Below, piece by piece: positions 26,882 through 35,689 of a DNA stretch of 54,696 nt. A program made the position numbers and the translations under genes. Each line of letters begins with the position of its first letter. The first letter of the stretch is position 1. The notes under the pieces were generated by a model. It did no database searches. It worked only from the letters and a program-made list of their open reading frames with translations, and was not told the DNA's origin. Source of the stretch: JANMZR01 sp040385875 (lineage in GTDB: Bacteria > Bacteroidota > Bacteroidia > Cytophagales > Spirosomataceae); contig JAZKGO010000127.1 in the NCBI GenBank assembly GCA_040385875.1, positions 1-54,696 of the forward strand, written 5' to 3'.

Positions 26882-27613
26882 CAAACCTATTGCGGCTAGC
26901 ATTCGGCCTGTTATTCCTTTTTCTTTTCGGTGGGAGAAAAATAGTTCGTTGTTGGCCACGGTACAATATTCGGCAACTTCAATTTGACTTTGAGGAATAC
27001 CAAATTCTACTAATTGCGCCTTATTGGCGGCTTTCAGATCTACAAAAAATTTGTTTTTCGATGGGTCAAAAATTTTGAATTGCGAGTTGAAATTCTCCGC
27101 CACTTCATTTCCCACTTCGAAATTTGTTTTTGAAATACAGGCACCAATATAGGCATAGCAATTTTCTCCCTTGGTACCATATTCAGTAGCCATAGCATCC
27201 ATCGTTTTCAATAGAATATTAGCTACAGTCCCTCGCCAACCCGCATGAACTGCACCTATAGCTTTATTTTGGGAATCATATATTAAAATAGGTGTACAAT
27301 CAGCAATGGAAACTGCCAAGCAAATAGCTGGAATATTTGTTATTTGAGCATCAAATCCAGAATAGTCGCCCGATTTTTCCACTTTTAAAATCTCTGAACC
27401 ATGCACTTGATGCGAAAAAACAACCTGATTTAATTCAAAATCCAATTCTCCGAAAAAGGTTTTACGGTTTTCCAAAACAGTTTCAATGTTATCGCCTACT
27501 GATTTGCCCAAATTCAGTGAATAATAGGGTGCCTCACTTTTGCCACCCAGCCGAGTACTTTGGCCAGCTGCCATTTCTGGAAATCCGTTAAATATTTGAG
27601 GAATAATTATCAT
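26870..27613 (-). CDS. pgeF: Peptidoglycan editing factor PgeF (YfiH/DUF152)
   Basis: 247 residues matching the YfiH/laccase-domain family: FSHQVHGSEIL, SIADCTPIL (metal-site Cys), GAVHAGWRGT (metal-site His) and YIGACIS. In E. coli this family removes wrongly incorporated L-Ser from UDP-MurNAc precursors. Some members are annotated as polyphenol oxidases or purine nucleoside phosphorylases. It is 100 bases downstream of the histidine kinase gene on the same strand. Confidence 0.92.
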   Translation of the reverse strand: MIIIPQIFNGFPEMAAGQSTRLGGKSEAPYYSLNLGKSVGDNIETVLENRKTFFGELDFELNQVVFSHQVHGSEILKVEKSGDYSGFDAQITNIPAICLAVSIADCTPILIYDSQNKAIGAVHAGWRGTVANILLKTMDAMATEYGTKGENCYAYIGACISKTNFEVGNEVAENFNSQFKIFDPSKNKFFVDLKAANKAQLVEFGIPQSQIEVAEYCTVANNELFFSHRKEKGITGRMLAAIGLKKP

Positions 27614-27713
27614 TTATTGAATTGAAAGAAGGCTATTTAATTTGTTTCCGAGAAGAGTTTTTAGGGATCGGATTGTGGTTCTGTGAAATTCCATTAATCT
27701 GTAAATCAATTAG

Positions 27714-29543
27714 TTATGATTCTAACGGAAATTCAAGGATCAGCGTGGTGCCTTCATTAGTCTTGGAGAAAAAGGTGAGCTTGCCTGATAAATCCTGACT
27801 TCTTCTTTCCATATTTTTAAGGCCATTGCCTTTGTCTTTGATTTTGTTATAAGCAAAACCTACCCCATCATCTTTTATAATTAATTGCAACCAATTTTTT
27901 ACCATACTAATCCCCACTGTTACATTTTTTGCCTTGGCATATTTGGCTATATTGTTGATGGCTTCTTTTACAATCAAATAGAAATTATAAACTTGGTTGG
28001 CAGGGAGCTTGTACTCAAGCAGGCTCTCGTCGATGTCAATTGTATAATTAATGTCTTTAGCATCGAACATTTCAGCCGCAAATTCTCTAATTTTTATTGA
28101 AATACTGTCCAATGTATCGTTCACAGGTTGTGTAGTCCAAACAATGTCATTCATTGTATCCAGCATTCTTTGCGAATTTCTATTGATTTTATTGAGCAAG
28201 TTTTTTGCCTGTAAATCTTTCGTATTCATCTCTTTTTCAGCTACTTGACTTAAAATAGAGATGCTACTCAGTGTCGAGCCCATGTCGTCATGCAAATCAC
28301 GGGCGAGTTGTTTTCTTATTTGCTCCGACATTTTCATCTGTCGGATGGTTTCAGCCTGAGCAATTTGAATTTTATTTAAGTTTTGAATTCGGCTTTGGTA
28401 AAACCAATAGACCGATCCAAAAATGCCTAATACCAAAGCGGCCACTAGAAGTCCAATCCAACTTGCTTTGCTTTGAATTTCCGATTCTTGATCTTCTTTT
28501 ATCTGTTTGAGTTTTATATTTTCTTTTTCTTTAAAATAAGACTCTAACCGTAGCCTAATTACTTCATTTCGAGTGGCAATCTTTTTCTTGGCAATTTGAT
28601 CATCAATTGCTTTATGAATATGAAAATCTTCCAATGCCATTTCCAAGTCCCCAAGCATGTGATTCGTGGTGGATAATTCTCGATACAATTCACTTCTCAA
28701 TTTGCTGTAATTCAGTTCATTGGCTGGTATCAATCCTTTTTTGAATAATTCAACGGCTTTAACGAGTTCCCCTTGACTTCTGTAAGACTTACCGTGCTCG
28801 ATAAATGTGGTGATCAACTGAAGCTTTTCTTTGTTTTTGAGGTTTAATTTGGCGGCCTCTTCAAAATATTTATTGGATAAATGGTAGCTTTTTAAAGCGG
28901 AATATACTTTGCCAATATCCGTTAATAACCGCCCCGTTATTTGATAGTTGTCATCAGCAAATTTGGCCAATTCAAATCCTTTTTTAAAATAGTCAAGCGC
29001 TAAGCCATGCTTTCCAGATAGATAGTAGGCATCGCCGATTACTTCAAAATTATTGGCGATTCCTCTTTTTTGGTCTAATGATTCATTTAATTCTACCGCT
29101 TTATTGGTGTACTCAATGCATTTATCAAATTGGGCCAGCTCTTTATATCCCTCTCCAATATTATTTAAACAAATAGCAACCCCTCTAGTCCAGCCTACTT
29201 TTTCCGCAATTTGCATCGCTGAAAGATAATATTCCTGACTTTTTTCGTAGTTCCCATCCATTTTTTCCAAAATAGCAAAATTTATTTTGCTCATTGAATG
29301 GCCTACTTTCACCTTTGCCTTTAAAGCCAATTTATCCACTTCATAGGCATATTTCCAGGCTTCAACTGGTTCAATCTCTGCTAACCGATAGGAAAGCCGG
29401 TGGTAATTTACAATTTTGAGGCTGTCAAATTGACTTTGTGGATGAGTTTTGATCCAATTCTTTAAGCTATCGATATAGTTGTTTTGAGCTGATGCCAGCA
29501 GACAATTTGCCAATAAAAGAAATGCGATGTAAAGTTTTCTCAA
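27714..29543 (-). CDS. TPR-containing sensor histidine kinase (HisKA_3 type)
   Basis: 609 residues: signal peptide (1-19), six or so TPR repeats (about 60-310), coiled-coil (about 315-355), one membrane helix (362-382), HisKA_3 domain with phospho-acceptor H418 (LARDLHDDMGSTLSS), and an HATPase (KEAINNIAKYAKA near 508-520, DDGVGF, GNGLKNM). This is the NarX/LiaS-like class that normally works with a LuxR-type response regulator, yet none lies in the window. The TPR sensor is predicted to be periplasmic. The start is TTG at 29543, required to keep the signal peptide. Confidence 0.92.
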   Translation of the reverse strand: MRKLYIAFLLLANCLLASAQNNYIDSLKNWIKTHPQSQFDSLKIVNYHRLSYRLAEIEPVEAWKYAYEVDKLALKAKVKVGHSMSKINFAILEKMDGNYEKSQEYYLSAMQIAEKVGWTRGVAICLNNIGEGYKELAQFDKCIEYTNKAVELNESLDQKRGIANNFEVIGDAYYLSGKHGLALDYFKKGFELAKFADDNYQITGRLLTDIGKVYSALKSYHLSNKYFEEAAKLNLKNKEKLQLITTFIEHGKSYRSQGELVKAVELFKKGLIPANELNYSKLRSELYRELSTTNHMLGDLEMALEDFHIHKAIDDQIAKKKIATRNEVIRLRLESYFKEKENIKLKQIKEDQESEIQSKASWIGLLVAALVLGIFGSVYWFYQSRIQNLNKIQIAQAETIRQMKMSEQIRKQLARDLHDDMGSTLSSISILSQVAEKEMNTKDLQAKNLLNKINRNSQRMLDTMNDIVWTTQPVNDTLDSISIKIREFAAEMFDAKDINYTIDIDESLLEYKLPANQVYNFYLIVKEAINNIAKYAKAKNVTVGISMVKNWLQLIIKDDGVGFAYNKIKDKGNGLKNMERRSQDLSGKLTFFSKTNEGTTLILEFPLES

Positions 29544-29635
29544 AACTAATTTCAGTTGATTTCAATCTCTAATTTAACTATTTTCTTCAATATTTTAACT
29601 GTTCCGTTTTATTATTCTTTTATTCTATTATCAAC

Positions 29636-29672
29636 AAAAAGTGGCAATAATTCTTAATTACTGCCACTTTTT
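29636..29672 (-). terminator. Intrinsic terminator after amidohydrolase
   Basis: A stem of about 15 of 16 paired bases (aaaaagtggca.. with ..tgccacttttt), read on the minus strand with a T-run. Confidence 0.85.
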
Positions 29673-29691
29673 CTATTCTTGAAATTGAAAC

Positions 29692-30843
29692 TTACTTAGG
29701 AAACAAAGACTTATCTATCCCTGGAACAATTTTCAATGCGTTTTTATAATATACTTTTTTCAACACTTCATCGGGTAAGTCAAGGCCATAAATCCGCCAA
29801 AAAGCGTGGCGCTTACGGTAGTAGGGGAAATATTCATCGGCAGTTTCCAACAATCGGAAATAGGTATGGTATTCCACTGGGTTGTAGATGTCTTTTCCAA
29901 ACAGAATTCTATCCTGATATTTGATAAAAAAGGCTCTGGCGGCTCTTGGTTGGCGACCCAACTCATGAATGATTGCCCCAATTTCAGTATACATATTGGG
30001 TATTTCGTCCATTAATTTGCCAAAACCTGCTAAATCGTTGGCCATCCAACCCATATGAGCGTTGATAAATTTAGTTTTTGGATGCTTTTTAAACATATCA
30101 TGTTGCTCGCCCATTACCACCTGGAAGCTTGGGTAGCGGTCGGCGGGGCGGGCACGGCCTGGGAACTGCGAAAGCTCCAAAAGTCGCTCATTGTTTTTAT
30201 CTTGTGGGTCAAAAAAAGCAACAGGCTCACCAGTATGAATGAGCACAGGAATGCCCAATTCCCCACATTTAGCCCAAATGGGGTCTAATCTTGTGTCATT
30301 GGTTTTTACACGATTACCCAATTCGTCTTTCAAATCCATACCCAAATTTTTGAAAAGCTTTAGGCCAACTGCCCCAATTTTCACATCTTTTTCAAGCTGT
30401 GCAACTGCATTTTTTGTCCAATTTGGGCTATCAATTTCGGAGAAATCTAGATTTGTGAAAATCACCAAACGGTTTTTCGCTTTTTGATTAATGGCATCGA
30501 AAGATTTTACTAAAAAATCGTCGCCATTTACACCAAAAAAAGTTTTACCGTCTTTGTTAACCAATCGCCTGAACCCCTTACCACTCAAATTTACCATTAC
30601 GGCCATATTTAGGCTATCCATTTCATCGGTAAGTTTTTTTAGGTTCTGCTCAGGAATATTATTTTGGTGATTATGCACATCAATAAAAGGGAATTTTGCC
30701 CTTGTTTTTATGTGCTCAGGCACTACCAAAGTGCTTTTAGGGTCGTATTCATCAAAATCTAGTTTTTCAGGCTTAACCTCCCTTTCTTGTCCATAAAGTG
30801 CTGTAAATGAAAGTGTTGTTATTATTAAAAGTAGTTTTTTCAT
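29692..30843 (-). CDS. Secreted amidohydrolase-family (amidohydrolase_2) protein
   Basis: 383 residues with a signal peptide (MKKLLLIITTLSFTALYG). A TIM-barrel metal-dependent hydrolase pattern is visible: FIDVHNHQNN (metal His pair), VGLKLFKN, PVLIHTGEP, FINAHMGWM and RILFGKD (metal Asp). This arrangement fits the amidohydrolase_2 group, whose members include decarboxylases and lactonases. The substrate is unknown. It lies downstream of a DUF5916 gene on the same strand, with a spacer of 131 bases containing a tandem 21-base repeat. Confidence 0.85.
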   Translation of the reverse strand: MKKLLLIITTLSFTALYGQEREVKPEKLDFDEYDPKSTLVVPEHIKTRAKFPFIDVHNHQNNIPEQNLKKLTDEMDSLNMAVMVNLSGKGFRRLVNKDGKTFFGVNGDDFLVKSFDAINQKAKNRLVIFTNLDFSEIDSPNWTKNAVAQLEKDVKIGAVGLKLFKNLGMDLKDELGNRVKTNDTRLDPIWAKCGELGIPVLIHTGEPVAFFDPQDKNNERLLELSQFPGRARPADRYPSFQVVMGEQHDMFKKHPKTKFINAHMGWMANDLAGFGKLMDEIPNMYTEIGAIIHELGRQPRAARAFFIKYQDRILFGKDIYNPVEYHTYFRLLETADEYFPYYRKRHAFWRIYGLDLPDEVLKKVYYKNALKIVPGIDKSLFPK

Positions 30844-30852
30844 GTTTAAAAT

Positions 30853-30893
30853 AATTTACAATAGTCAATTTTAAATTTACAATGTTCAATTTT
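30853..30893 (-). repeat. Tandem 21-base repeat upstream of the amidohydrolase
   Basis: The 20-base unit at 30853-30872 recurs at 30874-30893 with two mismatches. It lies 10 bases before the start codon, in the position of the 5' leader or promoter. Confidence 0.7.
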
Positions 30894-30974
30894 TAGAAGC
30901 TCATCCAAAATCTGACTTTATCGAAAACATTCAAAAGCCAACCAAAAACTCCCCTAATGGGGTCATGGAGGCGT

Positions 30975-33152
30975 TTAAAGATTCCACCAATAGGTCATTT
31001 TGAGTACTATTGCCCGGTTTTTTACTCTCGGATCAATAGTGGCATAATTATCAGTATAGACCAAAAATATATCAGAAACTGGTTTATAGCGCCATTGAAT
31101 TCTGGCATTTATATTTGTATTTTTTATTTGTTCATTGTATTGAAGAAAAGTTGTAAAATAAAAATTGTCAGTCAATGTGATATCTACCCTCGGACTTATA
31201 AGCCAAAAATGAGCATCTTTAAGGCCAACATTTTCCGGTAAATCAATGTCATTTAGTTCTGCGGCCAAAGCTAATTGCACATAAGGCTGGAAGCGATAAC
31301 CAATATTGGCTGCCAATCTGAGACGTGTACCATCTGCAAAATAGCCTCCATATCTACTTTCGAACCCATAAGTGAATAAACTTTGAGGCTTTGAAATTAA
31401 ATTGATACCAGTCGAATACCATTCATGTTTACTACCTTTCAGTAATTTGATGCCAGTGAGATTAGTCGGGTCAAAGTCAGTCAATAATTTTATAAAATCA
31501 TTTGCAAAAAATGCCGAAATCACTGCTTTTGTTCTCATTTCCACATTGTAAGTCAACCCTGTTGTATTTTCTACATTGTATTTGCCTTGATCAAAGAAAG
31601 TCAAATTAAATAAACCTGGGCCATGGGACAGCACATTTCCTGCTTTTGGGAAAAACAAATAATTGATTTTTGGGTTGATTCTTGCATAGTTTTTTCTTTG
31701 AAAAAAGCCTACTTCAGCTTCATAATTGGCGCCGACAGATTCATATTGACTGCTGATTAACCAAGCTCTATTGGTATAAGTTAAAAGGCCTGCTATTGTT
31801 TGATTTTCAGTGTTTTTATTGGGGCTGAATGATTTATAATACATGAACTTGCCCCGCCATAGATTATTTTGCGAGGCCAAATTGTATTCTAAACCAACAT
31901 TTCTATTGTATTTTTTGAAAGCATTTGTTGCATCGATACCAAACTGGCCAAAGTTTATGGCATCTTTATTAATCAAAAATGCAGTGATATTCGACCTTGC
32001 AAAAAGCTTTTGTTGAAAAGTGATTACAGCATAGTTTTGGGCATCGATTTTGCTTTCTGAGATTCCCTCCGTTTTGATATCCATTACCCCAACCCTTAAA
32101 TTATTATTGAGTTTGCCGCTCAATCTGGCGCCATAGTTAATTGGTACACCAAGCCCAATTCTTCTAGAGAAAAAGGGTCTTATTCTTTCCAAGCCGATAT
32201 TATTAAAAAGGTCGTCGTTTTCAAGAAAAAATTGACGCCTTTCTGGGAAAAAGAGTTCAAATCGGTCTAAATTGGTTTGTTGCCTATCCACCTCAACTTG
32301 CGAAAAATCTGGGTTCACTGTCAAATCTAAATTCAGAGAAGAGCCTAGCGCAATTTTCGCATCAAAGCCGATATCTTTTCGGTAGGTTTGAGGCTTTTTA
32401 TTTTCAAAATCTTTGGTGGTACCGCCTAAAAAATAGGGGATTATCGAAATATTTGAACCTGCTGCGGGCGGGAGCTTATCCCAAACCAACACTCCAGTAA
32501 AAGCGGAGGCTATCGAGGCAAATTGCCTGGGTACTGGTGCCCATGAAGACTTTTCGGTTGACTGTAAGTCCATTCTTCCAAAATTCACTCCCCAAGTTTT
32601 CAAATCTTTATTAAATCGGATCGATTTAAATGGGATGGCAGCCTCAAACGACCAATGGTCTTCGTATTGTTTCACGGCGGTATACCATTTATTGTCCCAG
32701 CTAATGTTTACCGGGCTGCCCTCAAATTGCTGGCCATCCCATTGAGCTCCAGCGGCATTGATGCCAAAAGCAAAACCATTGGTGAGGTCGTTAAAGGTAT
32801 CTAGGATCAATAGAAAATTATCGTTTTTGCCAAAATTCCAATCTCGCCGCAGCGATTCCACCATATAGGTTTTATGAGGAATAAAATTGTCGCCAGAGAT
32901 ATAAATAAATTTATCGTCATAAGCCATTTTTACATCAGTCCTAATTTTAGCTTTTGAGGTATCCATGGGTAATATCATGTAAAAGTCTGAAGCTAATTGA
33001 GCTTTTTGCCAAACTTCTTCGTCAATTACTCCATCAATTTTTATTGGCTTATTGATTTTTGAGATATGATATTGGAAGTTTTCATTCTTCTTTTGAGAAA
33101 AAGAAATTAGGCTCAAGAAAGTCAAAGAAATTGATAGTAGAAATTTGTTCAC
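30975..33152 (-). CDS. DUF5916 outer-membrane protein with CBM9-like domain
   Basis: 725 residues from a GTG start at 33152 (VNKFLLSISLTFLSLISFSQ is a signal peptide). The longer open frame back to 33218 has no plausible secretion signal at its start. Residues about 25-215 resemble a family 9 carbohydrate-binding module (PIKIDGVIDEEVWQKA, YISGDN). The rest is DUF5916 (VNPDFSQVEVDRQQTNLDRF, FPERRQFFLEN), predicted as a beta-barrel and ending MTYWWNL. This large family is widespread in Bacteroidota but functionally undefined. Confidence 0.87.
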   Translation of the reverse strand: MNKFLLSISLTFLSLISFSQKKNENFQYHISKINKPIKIDGVIDEEVWQKAQLASDFYMILPMDTSKAKIRTDVKMAYDDKFIYISGDNFIPHKTYMVESLRRDWNFGKNDNFLLILDTFNDLTNGFAFGINAAGAQWDGQQFEGSPVNISWDNKWYTAVKQYEDHWSFEAAIPFKSIRFNKDLKTWGVNFGRMDLQSTEKSSWAPVPRQFASIASAFTGVLVWDKLPPAAGSNISIIPYFLGGTTKDFENKKPQTYRKDIGFDAKIALGSSLNLDLTVNPDFSQVEVDRQQTNLDRFELFFPERRQFFLENDDLFNNIGLERIRPFFSRRIGLGVPINYGARLSGKLNNNLRVGVMDIKTEGISESKIDAQNYAVITFQQKLFARSNITAFLINKDAINFGQFGIDATNAFKKYNRNVGLEYNLASQNNLWRGKFMYYKSFSPNKNTENQTIAGLLTYTNRAWLISSQYESVGANYEAEVGFFQRKNYARINPKINYLFFPKAGNVLSHGPGLFNLTFFDQGKYNVENTTGLTYNVEMRTKAVISAFFANDFIKLLTDFDPTNLTGIKLLKGSKHEWYSTGINLISKPQSLFTYGFESRYGGYFADGTRLRLAANIGYRFQPYVQLALAAELNDIDLPENVGLKDAHFWLISPRVDITLTDNFYFTTFLQYNEQIKNTNINARIQWRYKPVSDIFLVYTDNYATIDPRVKNRAIVLKMTYWWNL

Positions 33153-33224
33153 TTGGTAAAATTGATTTTTTACAAAAGTACAAAAAATAGAAAGCCGACA
33201 AGGCGGAGCTATCTGCAAAAAGAA

Positions 33225-33251
33225 AAAGCCAGATTTTAGATATCCGGCTTT
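33225..33251 (-). terminator. Intrinsic terminator after small membrane protein
   Basis: A stem of nine of ten pairs (33225-33234 with 33242-33251), followed on the minus strand by a T-rich run. Confidence 0.65.
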
Positions 33252-33280
33252 AATAATATTTGTTTTGTAAACAAGTAATT

Positions 33281-33460
33281 TTAATGAATATGGCCTTTTC
33301 TATGATTATAATCAACAGCAAAAACGGCAATCATCAACAAGGTGCCAACAATTGAAGTGAATAGATCTGTGAATTTCCAAATGATAGTTAGAAATACAAT
33401 AAACATAAAAATTAGCAAGCCCTTACTAATTCCTCCGCTTTCTGTTTTGTGATTTGACAT
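33281..33460 (-). CDS. Small two-helix membrane protein
   Basis: 59 residues from the ATG at 33460 (MSNHKTESGGISKG), with hydrophobic segments at about 14-28 and 33-48 and a His/Lys-rich tail (DYNHRKGHIH). The longer open frame upstream of this start runs through the divergent promoter region and is not credible. A TATCTTTG promoter box lies about 20 bases upstream and a terminator follows the stop, so it looks like a real one-gene unit. Function unknown. Confidence 0.65.
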   Translation of the reverse strand: MSNHKTESGGISKGLLIFMFIVFLTIIWKFTDLFTSIVGTLLMIAVFAVDYNHRKGHIH

Positions 33461-33481
33461 ATGAGTATTGATTTGTTTTTG

Positions 33482-33489
33482 CAAAGATA
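33482..33489 (-). promoter_or_regulatory. -7 promoter box (TATCTTTG) for the small membrane protein
   Basis: An exact match to TAnnTTTG on the minus strand, 22 bases before the ATG at 33460. No clear -33 TTG was seen. Confidence 0.5.
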
Positions 33490-33553
33490 GTGTAAAATTG
33501 TAAAATCCTAAACTGATTAATCCAAAAAATAGAAAGGCTTTCAATAGATTTTG

Positions 33554-33561
33554 TAAATTTG
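33554..33561 (+). promoter_or_regulatory. -7 promoter box (TAAATTTG) for the YebC gene
   Basis: An exact match to TAnnTTTG, 40 bases before the ATG at 33602. It is divergent from the minus-strand box at 33482-33489. Confidence 0.5.
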
Positions 33562-33601
33562 CATTTTGGAAATTATAAAAAACGAATAACAGATTCATAT
33601 T

Positions 33602-34321
33602 ATGGGAAGAGCGTTTGAATACCGCAAAGCCACAAAATTTAAGAGATGGGGTCAAATGTCTAAAACATTTGCCCGAATAGGCAAAGAAATTGCTATAGCA
33701 GTTAAAGCAGCAGGGCCTGACCCTGATTCCAACAGTCGGTTAAGAGGGATTATCCAGAATGCAAAGGCAGCCAATATGCCAAAAGATACGGTGGATAGGG
33801 CAATCAAAAAAGCCTCTGGAAAAGATCAGGAAGACTATACCGAAGTAGTTTTTGAGGGCTATGGACAACACGGAATTGCCGTTTTAGCTGAATGTGCCAC
33901 TAATAATAATAATCGTACTGTTGCCAATGTGCGAAGTTATTTCAACAAAACGGGCGGCACATTGGGTACTTCTGGCATGTTGGATTTTATTTTTGAGCGT
34001 AAATCGATTTTTAAAATTGCCAATGCCCCCAATATTGATTTAGAAGAACTTGAGTTTGAGCTGATTGATATAGGTTGTGATGAGGTGTTTTTGGATGAAG
34101 AAACCAATTTAATTAATATTTATGGTGAATTTACCGCATTCGGTGCCATTCAGAAATTTATTGAAGACAATGGCTATGAACTGAAAGGTGCTGATTTTGA
34201 GCGTATTCCGAATGACACCAAAGAACTAACAGAAGAGCAAGCCGCCGACGTAGAAAAACTTATTGAAAAATTAGAGGAAGATGACGACGTGCAAATGGTC
34301 TATCATAATATGAGATATTAG
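33602..34321 (+). CDS. YebC/PmpR-family protein
   Basis: 239 residues, the normal family length. Clear signatures: MGRAFEYRKATKFKRWGQMS at the N-terminus, RGIIQNAKAANMPKDTVDRA, VVFEGYGQHGIAVLAECATN and NKTGGTLGTSGMLDFIFERK. The family has been described as transcriptional regulators and more recently as helpers of translation through difficult peptide stretches. Nothing here separates the two roles. Confidence 0.95.
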   Translation: MGRAFEYRKATKFKRWGQMSKTFARIGKEIAIAVKAAGPDPDSNSRLRGIIQNAKAANMPKDTVDRAIKKASGKDQEDYTEVVFEGYGQHGIAVLAECATNNNNRTVANVRSYFNKTGGTLGTSGMLDFIFERKSIFKIANAPNIDLEELEFELIDIGCDEVFLDEETNLINIYGEFTAFGAIQKFIEDNGYELKGADFERIPNDTKELTEEQAADVEKLIEKLEEDDDVQMVYHNMRY

Positions 34322-34322
34322 T

Positions 34323-34343
34323 AGTGATAAGTTATGAGTTTTT
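34323..34343 (+). repeat. Short dispersed intergenic repeat, copy 2
   Basis: Matches 20 of 21 bases with the unit at 2310-2330, and lies just after the YebC gene stop codon. Confidence 0.55.
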
Positions 34344-34485
34344 GTAAAAAGACTAAATAAAAAAGATAAGAGTTTTTTGTAGAGACGTAATATTGTTGTA
34401 AACCAATTTGATTAAGTTCTATATTGTAGCATAGTATCCCATAAGATAACTTGGGATACTCAATTTAAAAAAAAATTAATATTTT

Positions 34486-34511
34486 AGCCGAAAACATTTT
34501 CGGCTTTTTTA
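34486..34511 (+). terminator. Intrinsic terminator downstream of the YebC gene
   Basis: A 9-bp perfect stem (agccgaaaa with ttttcggct), a very short loop and a T-run. It lies 165 bases after the gene, so the 3' untranslated region would be long. Confidence 0.8.
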
Positions 34512-34636
34512 TTGTATTTTAGTTTTGAATAACAAATCAAGGAAATTAACGATATTAGTATGAATGGAAGCGTGAAATAGAATCCACAATCCTAACCTTT
34601 AGTTTGTAGCTTAAAAATCTGTTGTTTTAAAGTCGA

Positions 34637-35686
34637 ATGATTTTGAATAAATACCTCAAATACTGTTTGATACTACTTGCAATTTCTGAATTGCAAGCTC
34701 AAAAATTTTCGAGTAAATATTTTTATTTAGGTGAGGTTTTTGATCAAAGATTGTCTGACAAAAGGAATATTGGAAGTGTTTTTGAATTCGGCAAATCCTA
34801 TCCAGTACCACTTAATCTTCTCGGAGGAGAAATCCAGTATTTGAAGAATAAGTTTGACACCAAACTGGTTTCCAAAGTAGATCCTTATAAAGTTAATCTG
34901 GGGCTTTCCCATCTATTATTTACCGAGAAACCTAAATCTGACGGTTTAGTCAGCGGGAATTTACGATTTGAGGGCCATTTTTTTACCCAAAGTAGCGAAG
35001 ATTCCACCGCTTTATTTCCTTTCAAATATACAGTGAGTTATATCAGAAAAATTGGGGAGCTACAACCTATCCATGATTTGCTGGATGAAAAAATTGAAGA
35101 TTTAATGAAGCAATTAGAAGTATGGTTTTCAAAAAATTATGCCAAAAATTATAATCTCGCTCGGCATGTAATAGTAAAAACTAGCAATTTTATCCCCAAA
35201 GTATTAGAAGAGGATACTTTGTATTTTTTTCAACGCCGCATCAATTTCAGCGATTTTAGCCCCAAAGCAAGTAGTTCTGGCCGATTTGCAGCCTCAATTT
35301 TTACCAATTTGGCCTATGAGGCGAATACAAAAATGAGCAATGATACCGTAATAATAGATTTGGCCACCAAAGTATATCAAGTGAAAGGGATGAGTTGGGC
35401 AATCCCACAGGCCAATAACAGCTATGCGCTCAATCATGAGCAAACACATTTTAATATTACTCAATTGATTGCTGAAAAATTTAAAGAAAGGCTCAGGGAG
35501 GAGGCACTTCCACCTCTCGATTTCGATAGCCGCATTCAATATTTGTATATCGAGTATTATAGAAAAATTAATCAAATGCAAGACCGCTATGATAATGAAA
35601 CCAGGCATGGATTGGATAAAGAAAAACAGGTTTGGTGGGAAGCTTATGTGGTAGAAGAGTTAAAAAAGTACAATATAAATCTATAG
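34637..35686 (+). CDS. Secreted DUF922-like putative zinc protease
   Basis: 349 residues with a signal peptide (about 1-22, ending LQAQ). The C-terminal half resembles DUF922: RRINFSDFSPKAS, GMSWAIPQANNSYALNHEQTHF with an HExxH zinc motif, and RYDNETRHGLDKEKQVWW. The N-terminal part (about 23-200) carries no domain I recognise. DUF922 proteins are predicted secreted zinc proteases without a known substrate. The stop is only 3 bases before mqo, so the two genes are very probably cotranscribed, though a functional link is not apparent. Confidence 0.72.
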   Translation: MILNKYLKYCLILLAISELQAQKFSSKYFYLGEVFDQRLSDKRNIGSVFEFGKSYPVPLNLLGGEIQYLKNKFDTKLVSKVDPYKVNLGLSHLLFTEKPKSDGLVSGNLRFEGHFFTQSSEDSTALFPFKYTVSYIRKIGELQPIHDLLDEKIEDLMKQLEVWFSKNYAKNYNLARHVIVKTSNFIPKVLEEDTLYFFQRRINFSDFSPKASSSGRFAASIFTNLAYEANTKMSNDTVIIDLATKVYQVKGMSWAIPQANNSYALNHEQTHFNITQLIAEKFKERLREEALPPLDFDSRIQYLYIEYYRKINQMQDRYDNETRHGLDKEKQVWWEAYVVEELKKYNINL

Positions 35687-35689
35687 AAA

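Larger units (their letters stand above)
34322..34636 (+). other. Intergenic interval with repeat, two hairpins and a promoter-like box
   Basis: No gene is seen. In order it contains the dispersed repeat copy at 34323-34343, a gtagagacgtaat fragment near 34379-34391 resembling half of a palindromic repeat, a 9-bp perfect hairpin (34433-34441 with 34452-34460, agtatccca/tgggatact), the terminator at 34486-34511, and a TAGTTTTG box at 34520-34527 that could serve the next gene. Confidence 0.6.

Noticed and set aside
29541..29548. TAGTTTTG on the minus strand at the start of the histidine kinase
   Set aside because: It overlaps the TTG start codon and would begin transcription inside the coding region.
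33461..33655. N-terminal extension of the small membrane protein
   Set aside because: It passes through the divergent promoter boxes and overlaps the start of the YebC gene.
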